A stretch of 19,486 nucleotides of DNA from Neocallimastix lanati (nom. inval.) (lineage: Eukaryota; Neocallimastigomycota; Neocallimastigomycetes; Neocallimastigales; Neocallimastigaceae), in NCBI GenBank assembly GCA_016946835.1, contig JACVTC010000550.1:1-19486 (forward strand), written 5' to 3'. This document shows, one piece after another, positions 1-7,858 of this stretch; position 1 is the first letter of the stretch, and the number at the start of each line of letters is the position of its first letter. Below the pieces are notes generated by a model, which worked only from the letters and a program-made list of their open reading frames with translations, was not told the origin of the DNA and did not search any database. Made by a program: the position numbers and the translations under genes.

Positions 1-214
1 AATAAGATAAAAATATAAATAGTTATCAAATTTCATGTATTTTAATCGATGTAATTGTTATTAACGATTTCTTGTTAATAACACTTTAAAATAAATAAAG
101 ATTTTAATATTTAAAAAATTAATAAAACTTGTTCTTTAAAACTATTATTTTGTGTTTTAGTGTTATTATTGAAGTGTTGATTTATAATCTATTTTTTACC
201 AAAACTTTATAACA
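1..214 (+). repeat. Right end of an LTR, cut by the window edge
   Basis: This AT-rich non-coding stretch ends in TATAACA exactly where recognisable pol coding sequence begins, so I read it as the 3' end of an LTR inserted in that pol gene. It has a TATA-like TATAAATAG at 14-22. About 35 nt further on is a perfect 9-bp inverted repeat GTTATTAAC/GTTAATAAC (57-65 and 74-82). The order TATA box, hairpin, T-rich end resembles the solo LTR ending at 14690, so it is probably a related family. The left end is outside the window, so the target duplication (predicted AGACT, 215-219) cannot be confirmed. Confidence 0.5.
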
Positions 215-628
215 AGACTGCATTTCGTACTAGATATGGTCATTTTGAATATTTAGTTATGCCTTTTGGCTTAAAAAATGCTCCAGCCACCTTCCAGCAT
301 TTTATAAATGATGTTCTTAGCGATTACTTAGATGATTTTGTTATTTCTTACATTGATGATATATTAATTTATTCGAATAGTTTAGAGGAACATCATGAAC
401 ACGTTAAAAAGGTGCTTAAAAAAATTATTAGAAAATGACTTGTACATTAAATTAGAGAAATGTGAATTCGATGTTACTGAAACCACTTTCCTTGGTTACA
501 TTTTATCAAAAGACGGCTTGAAAGTTGATCCTGAAAAGGTTAAAGCTATCCTAGATTGGCCTGTTCCTTCTAATGTAAAGGAAATACAATCATTTATTGG
601 ATTATGTAATTATTATAGAATTTTTATC
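215..628 (+). pseudogene. pol: Target Ty3/gypsy pol, reverse transcriptase fragment (piece 1 of 3)
   Basis: This encodes the RT palm and thumb of a Ty3/gypsy polymerase: a [10 protein letters not shown] block, the [13 protein letters not shown] motif, the catalytic YIDD at 349-360, then the LEKCEF, FLGY and GLCNYYR motifs. Reading starts in the frame of position 214. A run of seven A (418-424) shifts the frame by one; six A would keep it open, so this is a one-base frameshift. There is no start codon, because protease and the first RT motifs are missing or lie left of the window. The gene stops at 628, where element 1 is inserted, and resumes in frame at 6996. It is a broken gene, related to but distinct from the pol of element 1 and from the copy at 18.6-19.5 kb. 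Confidence 0.85.
624..628. repeat. Target site duplication of element 1, left copy (TTATC)
   Basis: TTATC lies immediately left of the element 1 LTR and is repeated at 6991-6995 immediately right of the other LTR. Removing the element and one copy restores the pol reading frame (Ile-Lys-Asp across the join). A 5-bp duplication is usual for Ty3/gypsy integrases. Confidence 0.93.
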
Positions 629-1279
629 TGTTAAGTTGGTACTTAGATTAAAGGGTAAACTTGGTTGGAAGCCTTTAATCTAATAACCTTTTGATATTAT
701 TTTATTTTTTTAAATTGATTTATTCAAATATAAAATATTATTTTATTATTAAACTTTTAATTAACTATATTTTTATTTAATATGTTTTTATTATAAAGTT
801 ATCAGATTATTTGTAAATAATAATCTTACAAAGATTTAAAAAAGAATATTTTTTAGTTCTTTTATATTTTGAAAAACAATATAAAATATTTAATAATATA
901 TTTTAATAAATACTAATTTAAAGATAACAATATAAAATATAATTTTAATATATAAAGTAATAGAATAATACATATATAATATAAGATAATAAAAATATAT
1001 AAAATAATATAATTAATAAAAACAATTTTTATAAATAATATTCAACTATATTAATTAATATAAAAAGGGATAATGTTAATTAATATGTAATACAATATTA
1101 ATCAATTAATATATTAGGGGTTCAATAATGTATAAAAGGGATAATATTAATTAATATGTAATACAATATTAATTTGGTTATGAACGGTACAAGGATTTAA
1201 GGAGTACAAATTATATTTATAATTAAATTGTTATTTTTGTAGTATTAAATATAAATTAATTTGTATCAAATCCTTGACA
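629..1279 (-). repeat. Element 1 LTR, 3' copy
   Basis: This 651-bp LTR has TG/CA ends. In element orientation (minus) it opens with a foldback: CAAGGATTT (1190-1198) pairs with 1268-1276 and TACAAATTA (1205-1213) pairs with 1257-1265. Next comes a direct duplication of about 43 bp (1131-1173 and 1059-1102) in U3, then TATAAAA (866-860), then GTAAGATTATT (829-819), which is the inferred RNA start. Near the end is a perfect 12-bp inverted repeat TTAGATTAAAGG/CCTTTAATCTAA (643-654 and 672-683) with a 17-nt loop. The U3/R boundary is inferred from the TATA box and the primer-site match, not from transcript data. Confidence 0.93.
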
Positions 1280-1280
1280 A

Positions 1281-1292
1281 CGCTCTCTCCAA
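1281..1292 (-). other. Polypurine tract of element 1
   Basis: On the minus strand the sequence directly before the 3' LTR reads TTGGAGAGAGCGT, a purine-rich run ending one or two bases from the LTR. This is the expected position and composition for the plus-strand DNA primer left after RNase H digestion. Confidence 0.7.
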
Positions 1293-1418
1293 GAATTCGC
1301 ATTCCAGGCGAATTCAAGAATACTAATATTTTTGATATTAGTTTATTCAAAAGAGTACTCAAGAAGTATTTGAAATTCACTTGAACAAAAATGTTCAATT
1401 GGCCATGTGAATTTCAAA
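1293..1418 (-). repeat. Three consecutive hairpins in the 3' untranslated region of element 1
   Basis: There are three perfect inverted repeats in a row: GAATTCGC/GCGAATTC (1293-1300 and 1308-1315, 7-nt loop); ACTAATAT/ATATTAGT (1322-1329 and 1335-1342, 5-nt loop); and TTTGAAATTCAC/GTGAATTTCAAA (1369-1380 and 1407-1418). The last encloses a further TTGAAC/GTTCAA stem (1381-1386 and 1393-1398). They lie between the poly(A) tract that follows pol and the polypurine tract. The role is unknown; RNA 3'-end formation, packaging or nuclear export are possible. Confidence 0.75.
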
Positions 1419-1462
1419 TTAGTTGGAGAAATAAATTGTGTTGAATATATATTTTTAAAGAA

Positions 1463-1466
<4 letters not shown>

Positions 1467-1516
<50 letters not shown>
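1467..1516 (-). repeat. 50-nt homopolymer (T on plus, A on minus) abutting the pol stop codon
   Basis: An uninterrupted T50 on the plus strand reads as A50 in element orientation, and its first two A residues belong to the TAA stop codon of pol (1515-1517). It separates pol from the hairpin-rich 3' untranslated region. It could be an expanded slippage tract, a captured poly(A), or partly an assembly artefact. The true length is uncertain, as for any long homopolymer. Confidence 0.9.
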
Positions 1517-1520
<4 letters not shown>

Positions 1521-4500
1521 ACTATATGAGATCGAGACTGGTTTCCTATTATTATTAATGTATTTAATAAAAATATTTTGGTTTCTTGGATTATCTTCAA
1601 CTTCAGAAGAAGATACCCAATTATAGGAGGAACGATATTTATAACGGATTTTATATTCGTATTGTTTCTTCTTATAGTTAGTTCTAAAACCCGCAATTTC
1701 AATAATATCCTTAATAGACTCAGGATCTTTATATCGTTTTCTAAACTTTTCAGGCACTGGTGTGAATGGTTCGAGTTCAGAGACGTGGAAAACATTATGA
1801 TGCTTAGGAAAGGGTGAATTTTTAAGTTCAATTTCATAATTATTATTATGTAAAACATTGGTTACTTTGTATGGACCAAATTTGCATGGAGCTAGTTTTG
1901 AGCATGATTCTATATTTAACGAAGGAGGAGCTTGAATCCACACCAAATCGTCAATGTTGTAAGAAGGAGCGGTAATTCTTTTTCTATCAGCAGAACGTTT
2001 ATATAGCTCTTGGGATCGGAGAAGAACTTCTTTAACATGATTAAAACTTTCATAAACTTTTTGAACCATTTTATGATTAATGTTACAAGTAGGGAGTAGT
2101 GTATATTCATCCATGTAAGGATGAAATCTATAGTTGATAAAAAAGGGAGTTTCGTTAGTGGAAGGGTGAATTGAGTTGTTATAAGCAAATTCAGCAAGTG
2201 GAAGAAAATCAACCCAATCATCATGATAGAAAGATCTTGAGAAACAGCGAAGGTATTGTTCGATGAAAGAATTGCATCGTTCAACTTGACCTACGGTTTC
2301 ATGGTGGTCAGTAGTAGCTATTTTCGATTTAATATTTAATAAGAATAGAAATTCTTGCCAAAGTTCACTCGTAAACTGTGAACCTCTATCCGTAATAATA
2401 TCATAGGGTAGACCATGGAGCTTATAGATATTATTGATAAAAGCTTTGGCTGTTTGTACGGAATTTGGAATATCTTTGAAGGGAATAAGGTGTATCATTT
2501 TTGAAAATCTATCAACTACAACCATAATCACCGTATTACCTTTGGATGGTGGAAGACCACATAAGAAATCAATTTCGATTGATTTCCAAGGTCTTTCTGG
2601 AACGTCAAGCGGTTGAAGTAACCCAAATTTTCGGTGCCTAGATTTTTTGTTTCTCATACATGTTTCACACGACTTTACAAAATTCTTAACATCATCTTCC
2701 ATCTTGGGCCACCAAAAGTTTCTTGAGATCAACTCCAAAGTTCTTTTGACACCAAAATGACCCGCAGCAGGTTTCTCATGATAACGAGTTAAAATATCTA
2801 AACGAAGTTGATCTGGTATGTAAATAAGATTGTTGTATAATATTAAATCATTTTCTAATTTAAACTTATTCATTTTGCGAAATGGTTTATAAGGGAAACC
2901 TTGAGAGACATTATTTTCAGAAAAATATATACGAAGATCCTCAGCAACCTTATCATTCTTTAAGTTTATTTTAATATTATTGAGAAGATCGTTAGTTATA
3001 CTAATTAAACATGGGATTTTACCAATATTCTTACTGTCTAAGATAAACTCAGGTTTATCCTCTATATCTTCCTTTTGGTAGTCTGGTCTTCTGGATAACG
3101 AATCGGGTTTGCCATTCTTTTTACCTTGGCGATAGATAAGTTCAAAGTCGTATTCTTGGAAGAATAGATGCCAACGATGTTGACGTTGATTACCTATCTT
3201 CCCTCCAAGGGTATATAGAAGATTTCTATGGTCAGTAAAAACTTTAATCTTGAATTTAGCACCTAACAAAAGGTGACGCCATGATGAGAAAGCTTCTTTA
3301 ATTGATAAAAGTTCCTTATCGGTAATCGAATAGTTTATTTCGGCATTGTTAAGACTACGAGAAAAATAAGCAATAGGATGAAGCTTATTATCATTATCAT
3401 ACTGGGAAAGAACTGCTCCAATAGCAAAGTTACTAGCATCGCACTCAACAATAAAAGGTTTTGTTAAGTCAGGATGCATGAGGAGAGGGGAAGAAGTTAA
3501 ACGTTTTTTGAGAATTGAGAAGGAGGTATCACAATCTTTAGACCAAACAAACTTCCTTCCTTTCTTGGTTAAAGCATGCAAAGGTTTAGCAATAGCAGCA
3601 AAATTCCTTACGAATCTTCTATAGTAATTGCAAAGACCAAGAAACCTTTGAACCTCTTTTACGTTTTTTGGAATGGGCCATTCTTTGATTGATTTGATCT
3701 TCTTTGGATCAGTGGACACACCAGAACCAGAAATGATATGTCCAAGGAATTCGACTTCCTCTTTATCGAATTCACATTTCGAAAGTTTAGCATATAAATT
3801 ATTGTCAATAAGCTTTTTGAGAACCTCACGTACAGTTTGATGATGATCATCTAATGAATTAGAATAAATTAGAATGTCATCTAGGTAGAGTATTACCGAT
3901 TTCTCTAAGAATGGACGAAGGACAGAGTTAATAAAAGATTGGAAGATTGCAGGTGCATTTTTAAGACCAAATGGCATTACTAAATATTCGTAATGTCCAT
4001 ACTTAGTACGGAAAGCTGTTTTATATTCATCGCCTTCCTTTATACGAATTAAATTATATGCGGAGCGCAAGTCCAATTTAGTAAAGTACTTGGCTCCTTT
4101 GACTCGTTCAATAATGTCGTTGATGAGCGGTAAAGGATAGGAATTTCTAATAGTAACCGCATTTAAACGTTTGTAGTCAACGCAGAGTCGGAGAGAACCA
4201 TCACTCTTTTTTTGAAAGAGAACAGGATAGCCGGCTGGGGAGTGAGATTCTCTAATAAATCCTTTCTTTTCGTTTTCCTTTATGTAATCTTTTAAAACTT
4301 CTGATTCTTCCAATGTAAGCGGGTAGATTGGTCCATAATGTAAAGTAGCACCTGGTTGAAGATTGATCTCACAGTCCGTTAAACGATGGGGAGGAAGCTT
4401 ATCTGCTTCCTTTTTACTGAAGACTATTGCAAGGTCTTTATACTGTTCAGGAATACGCTCAATATCAGGTTCTTCAGAATCCTCTGATACCTTATTTGAA

Positions 4501-5084
4501 AGAAAAGAATAGATTAAAAAGTTGTAATTATAGGGTAATCCGTCATAAAAATTAATTGAATTCGCATTTTGTTTAAAATTCTTTATAATTCTTGATTTAA
4601 ATTTTGAGATTTTAAAAGTAGAGTAAAGATAATGATTATCATAACTAAAATGTATTTTATAGTTTTTCATAAATTGATTTCCAAGGAGTAAATCCACTGG
4701 AATATGTTTTGACACAAGGAATTTTTCTTTAAATTTGATTAAATGAAACGTATTGTTAATTTTGATTTTTAGTTGAAAATTTAAAGACACAAATTCATTA
4801 ATGGAATCTGTATCACCACTAATACCTTTTATATATATTTTATTATTAAGTTTTTGAGGTACAAGATTTAACCGAGAGATTAAATTGGTAGAAATAAAAT
4901 TGCAGTAAGAACCACAATCTAACATTGATTTGGTTTGTAATTTAATGTTTTTGTTCCTTTTGTTTATTGTTGGGATAAATGATTTAAACAAAAAGAAAGA
5001 ATTAGGAAGAGGAGGGTTTAAAGTTGGATAATTATATTGAATAGTTTTAATCGGAGAGGACTTCTTGGGAAGTCCATTATCTAG
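1515..5084 (-). CDS. pol: Pol polyprotein of element 1 (PR-RT-RNase H-IN-chromodomain-like)
   Basis: This is an open frame of about 1190 codons, entered by a -1 frameshift at 5084; there is no ATG at its start, and the first in-frame TTG at 4991 is not a credible initiator. Residues below count from 4991. Protease has D25-C26-G27, where DSG or DTG is usual. RT has the [10 protein letters not shown] block near 340 and catalytic YLDD at 369-372. RNase H has D518, E560 and D587. The integrase zinc finger is H738, H745, C775 and C778, and its catalytic triad is D808, D868 and E904 (35 residues between the last two). A GPY-like FGPYKV motif lies at about 1038-1043, followed by a chromodomain-like segment around 1090-1130. 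No internal stop is present, so the enzyme set looks intact apart from the odd protease residue. It makes cDNA and integrates it; the chromodomain-like tail may direct integration to chromatin. Confidence 0.95.
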
Positions 5085-5090
5085 TTTTTT
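5058..5090 (-). promoter_or_regulatory. -1 ribosomal frameshift signal between gag and pol of element 1
   Basis: On the minus strand the last gag codons are TCA AAA AAC TAG. They contain the heptamer A AAA AAC (5090-5084) in the correct zero-frame phase, directly before the stop (5083-5081). A -1 slip puts the ribosome on CTA GAT AAT, the pol frame. Eight nt after the heptamer comes a perfect 7-bp stem GGACTTC/GAAGTCC (5075-5069 and 5064-5058) with loop CCAA. Heptamer, 8-nt spacer and stem match the general retroviral -1 frameshift signal. I found no partner for the loop, so no pseudoknot is claimed. Confidence 0.85.
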
Positions 5091-6034
5091 GAGTTAATTT
5101 TTTGGACTTCGGTAACATAATTTTCTCGGTTGTTGTAACTGGAATTAACCTTAGATTTATTATTATGGAAGTTATTATTTTTACTATGATTGTAATAATT
5201 GTTATTCTTCTTATTCTTGTTTTCACTATTGGGATAAGAATGAGAGTTCTTTCTCTTATAATTTTTATTGCTGGTTAATTGATTTATCTTTAATTTAGTT
5301 TCTTGAGAAGATTCAAACAATATGCACTTTGTTGTAATTTCTTCTATTTTCTCTGGAAACTTCTCCATTTTATTAATTTCTTCTTTAAATTTTGGATGAA
5401 GACCATTATAGAAAAATAATACTAATGGTTCTTCAGGCCAACCAAGATCAGCTGTTAGTTTACGGAAAGAATCGATATAGTCCTTAATATTACCATGAGA
5501 ATGTTTAAGATTTATTAAATTAATTTTCTTTAACTTTTTGCTGACAACATCAGGAAAAGCTTCTTTTAATTCATTAAGAAGAGCCTCTAGGGAAGCAGGA
5601 GGACTACTGGAATATTTTGTTTGGTACCAACTTCTAGCAGCTTCTCTTAATCTTGATTGCACAAAGTTGATTTTCGAATCTTCAGGCCAAGACTTACATG
5701 GATAGGTTTTAAATGTGTCCCCACACAGTTGACAGAAAAGTTCGGTTTCAGAAATATCACCTGAAAACAAACCTGGATCGGGAACTTGAGGAATATTAAT
5801 AGGGTAAGCAGATTGCATGATAACATCATGATCATTGTCATATCTTGTAGTAGTTGAGATATTATCATCGAAAACAGAATGGAGGTTTACCGTAGGATTT
5901 CCAGATGTCAACGGTATCGACGAGGTAGCACCAGAAGAAGTATTTTCTACTTGAGTTTTATTACATAATTCATGCTTAAAATAGAGGGTAGCCTTCTTCA
6001 AAGATTCTAAAGAGGCCAATATTTCATTATTCAT
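5081..6034 (-). CDS. gag: Gag of element 1, main part
   Basis: A 317-aa structural protein starting at ATG 6034. Residues from about 60 to 240 have the look of a retrotransposon Gag capsid domain, with the LREAARSWYQ block, a YIDSFRKLTADLGW block and an FYNGLHPKFKEEI block. The tail (from about 255) is very rich in Asn, Lys and Ser, with no CCHC zinc knuckle; basic residues may take over RNA binding. The frame is open upstream of 6034 for six codons to an in-frame TAA at 6053-6055, and beyond that it continues as an 83-codon open frame in the same phase, so this may be the C-terminal part of a longer Gag. It ends at TAG 5081-5083, immediately after the slippery heptamer. Confidence 0.88.
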   Translation of the reverse strand: MNNEILASLESLKKATLYFKHELCNKTQVENTSSGATSSIPLTSGNPTVNLHSVFDDNISTTTRYDNDHDVIMQSAYPINIPQVPDPGLFSGDISETELFCQLCGDTFKTYPCKSWPEDSKINFVQSRLREAARSWYQTKYSSSPPASLEALLNELKEAFPDVVSKKLKKINLINLKHSHGNIKDYIDSFRKLTADLGWPEEPLVLFFYNGLHPKFKEEINKMEKFPEKIEEITTKCILFESSQETKLKINQLTSNKNYKRKNSHSYPNSENKNKKNNNYYNHSKNNNFHNNKSKVNSSYNNRENYVTEVQKINSKN

Positions 6035-6052
6035 TTTATCATAAGCTCCGAA

Positions 6053-6304
6053 TTATTTCATTACCTCTTGATGGTAATTTTGTAAGTCTTCTTTGGAAAC
6101 GAAGTTTTCATTCACCCCAGAAACTATACTATTACAAGCTTGTGAGGTATCATTTCTTAACTGTTGAACACCTTCTGCTAAGGTGGTACAAGCTTGGGTG
6201 GCTTCGGATCGCAATTGTTGTACTGAGTCTTCTTTATTCATATCCATTTCTTCATCCGATCTAGCTGAATACATTCCCGAGCGTCTTAGGCCAATTTTAG
6301 GCAT
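6053..6304 (-). CDS. N-terminal Gag segment or small upstream ORF of element 1
   Basis: An 83-codon frame with ATG at 6304, only 34 nt after the 5' LTR, making it the first AUG of the inferred transcript. It contains two tandem 18-residue repeats, both beginning VQQLR or QQLR and containing QAC, and it looks helical, possibly coiled coil. It is in the same frame as gag and is separated from it by one TAA plus six sense codons. The likely readings are: the true Gag N terminus broken by a recent nonsense mutation; a stop codon that is read through; or a separate short ORF with re-initiation at 6034. The sequence alone does not decide. Confidence 0.6.
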   Translation of the reverse strand: MPKIGLRRSGMYSARSDEEMDMNKEDSVQQLRSEATQACTTLAEGVQQLRNDTSQACNSIVSGVNENFVSKEDLQNYHQEVMK

Positions 6305-6328
6305 TCCAAGGAAGTTTCTAAAATAGCG

Positions 6329-6339
6329 GTAAGATTATT
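6329..6339 (-). other. Putative self-primer binding site of element 1
   Basis: The minus-strand sequence at the end of the 5' LTR, including its last A, reads AATAATCTTAC. It is perfectly complementary to GTAAGATTATT inside the LTR (6539-6529 in this copy, 829-819 in the other). That LTR site lies 36-37 nt downstream of a TATAAAA (6576-6570), where the RNA 5' end is expected. No TGG-type tRNA primer site follows the LTR. In Tf1-type elements the first 11 nt of the RNA fold back as the primer; the arrangement here is the same. Confidence 0.65.
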
Positions 6340-6990
6340 GTTAAGTTGGTACTTAGATTAAAGGGTAAACTTGGTTGGAAGCCTTTAATCTAATAACCTT
6401 TTGATATTATTTTATTTTTTTTAAATTGATTTATTCAAATATAAAATATTATTTTATTATTAAACTTTTAATTAACTATATTTTTATTTAATATGTTTTA
6501 TTATAAAGTTATCAGATTATTTGTAAATAATAATCTTACAAAGATTTAAAAAAGAATATTTTTTAGTTCTTTTATATTTTGAAAAACAATATAAAATATT
6601 TAATAATATATTTTAATAAATACTAATTTAAAGATAACAATATAAAATATAATTTTAATATATAAAGTAATAGATTAATACATATATAATATAAGATAAT
6701 AAAAATATATAAAATAATATAATTAATAAAAAACAATTTTTATAAATAATATTCAACTATATTAATTAATATAAAAAGGGATAATGTTAATTAATATGTA
6801 ATACAATATTAATCAATTAATATATTAGGGGTTCAATAATGTATAAAAGGGATAATATTAATTAATATGTAATACAATATTAATTTGGTTATGAACGGTA
6901 CAAGGATTTAAGGAGTACAAATTATATTTATAATTAAATTGTTATTTTTGTAGTATTAAATATAAATTAATTTGTATCAAATCCTTGACA
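6339..6990 (-). repeat. Element 1 LTR, 5' copy (promoter LTR)
   Basis: This 652-bp LTR differs from the one at 629-1279 by one substitution (A to T near 6674) and three one-base indels in homopolymers. It is upstream of gag in element orientation, so it holds the active promoter. The U3 foldback, duplicated motif and terminal 12-bp inverted repeat (6353-6364 and 6382-6393) are all conserved. Confidence 0.93.
6529..6576 (-). promoter_or_regulatory. Core promoter and inferred RNA start of element 1
   Basis: TATAAAA on the minus strand (6576-6570) is followed 36-37 nt later by GTAAGATTATT (6539-6529), the sequence complementary to the primer site. The start is inferred from this spacing and from the need for the self-primer to lie at the RNA 5' end. 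Confidence 0.5.
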
Positions 6991-6995
6991 TTATC
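6991..6995. repeat. Target site duplication of element 1, right copy (TTATC)
   Basis: This is an exact copy of 624-628, directly after the LTR end ...TTGACA. The target pol gene resumes with AAG GAT TTT at 6996. Confidence 0.93.
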
Positions 6996-7026
6996 AAGGA
7001 TTTTGCTAAGATTGCGCGGCCCTTAC
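6996..7026 (+). pseudogene. pol: Target Ty3/gypsy pol, piece 2 of 3
   Basis: These 31 bp of the interrupted pol encode KDFAKIARPL, the block at the end of the RT thumb. They connect in frame to 628 on the left (after removing element 1) and, through the split codon C|AT, to 14696 on the right (after removing the solo LTR and element 2). The equivalent block at the right window edge reads [10 protein letters not shown] and continues NKLTRKN, as this gene continues HKLTRKN after the insertion. Confidence 0.9.
7022..7026. repeat. Target site duplication of the solo LTR, left copy (CTTAC)
   Basis: CTTAC directly precedes TGTAACG at 7027 and recurs at 14691-14695 directly after CGTTACA. Taking out everything between and one copy rejoins the pol frame exactly. 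Confidence 0.92.
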
Positions 7027-7045
7027 TGTAACGAAATCTTCAGTT
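7027..7045 (+). repeat. Solo LTR, left part (split by element 2)
   Basis: The first 19 bp of a solo LTR begin with TGTAACG, the perfect inverse of its other end CGTTACA at 14684-14690. Element 2 is inserted after AGTT at 7042-7045. Confidence 0.88.
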
Positions 7046-7835
7046 TGGTATGGTTCATATAATTTTAGGAATATAATAATAATTAACACAAATAATAAAA
7101 TTACAATAATAAAAAAAAAAATAATTTGTTTTAAAATCAATATTTATTTATTTAAATTTAAAAAAATAATAATATAATTATTTATTTAATAAAAAGAAAG
7201 TTATTGATTATATTTTATTTCACTAAAAATTACATGTATTTATATTTTTTTATCAAATTATAATTTGTAAAGCCTAACTATTTTTTTTAATAAACTAATT
7301 ACTAATTATTTTTATAAATAAAACATTTAAATTGAAATTGAATTATTATTTTAGTTAGTAATATTATTGTTATAAATAGTAGTTATATATTATTGAATTA
7401 TTAATTATTTAATGATAGTTTAATACTAATATATATAAAATAAAAATAAAGAGATTATACAGAATATTTTATTGTGGTTTAGTTAAATTTAGTAATTAAA
7501 AATAAATTTATATTGATAACGAAAATTTTAATAACTAATTAAATAGATTTGATTATTTTCAATATAACATAATACAAAAGAAATATAATATTAATATATT
7601 AAGTGGGCAAGGACAATATTCTTGGCTAAAGATTTTTAATACATTATAATGGAATCGGATCGATAATTCAAAAAGGAATTATAAGTTAATTAGTGATTTA
7701 TTAACTTAAGATTTCTATTTAGTAATATTTGAAGAATATTGGAAAGTTCCAATTATATAGAATAGAATAATCTATAAGGTTAGAATAATTTATATTATTC
7801 TAGCACAATTAGTATTATTTGTTCATTCTGTATTA
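7046..7835 (-). repeat. Element 2 LTR, 3' copy
   Basis: A 790-bp AT-rich LTR that begins TGGTATGG on the plus strand and ends ...TGTATTA. On the element strand it therefore starts TA rather than TG, unless the edge lies one or two bases further out. It contains short palindromes such as GGAAAGTTCC (near 7740) and AGAATAA/TTATTCT (near 7784-7803). No open frame is present. Confidence 0.9.
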
Positions 7836-7837
7836 AG

Positions 7838-7850
7838 ATGCCCCCGCTAA
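7838..7850 (-). other. Putative polypurine tract of element 2
   Basis: On the minus strand TTAGCGGGGGCAT lies between the pol stop (7859-7861) and the 3' LTR. The G-run is in the right place for the plus-strand primer, but the tract is short and interrupted by pyrimidines. Confidence 0.45.
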
Positions 7851-7858
7851 GACTCAAG

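Larger units (their letters stand above)
629..6990 (-). mobile_element. Element 1: complete Ty3/gypsy chromovirus-type LTR retrotransposon
   Basis: This is a 6362-bp element on the minus strand. From its 5' end the order is LTR (6339-6990), self-primer site, gag (6304-5081 with one in-frame stop), -1 frameshift signal, pol with protease, RT, RNase H, integrase and a chromodomain-like tail (5084-1515), a structured 3' untranslated region, polypurine tract and 3' LTR (629-1279). The LTRs differ by one substitution and three one-base indels, so insertion is recent. The ends are TGTTAAG/CTTGACA with a TTATC duplication. It interrupts the pol gene at 628. The gag-PR-RT-RH-IN order is diagnostic of Ty3/gypsy. 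The C-terminal domain after integrase and the self-priming arrangement resemble the chromovirus/Tf1 part of the group. Confidence 0.95.

Noticed and set aside
418-424. Programmed +1 frameshift at the A7 run inside RT
   Set aside because: It lies within the conserved RT domain rather than at a gene junction; a one-base insertion or read error is more likely.
1343-1858. 171-codon minus-strand ORF overlapping the end of pol, with a long Lys run
   Set aside because: It is a shadow of pol in another frame that reads through the A50 tract; no independent support.
7614-7666. A/B box-like words in the element 2 LTR (TGGCTAAAG and GGATCGATAATTC)
   Set aside because: The B box match is poor and the spacing is about 10 nt too short; likely chance.
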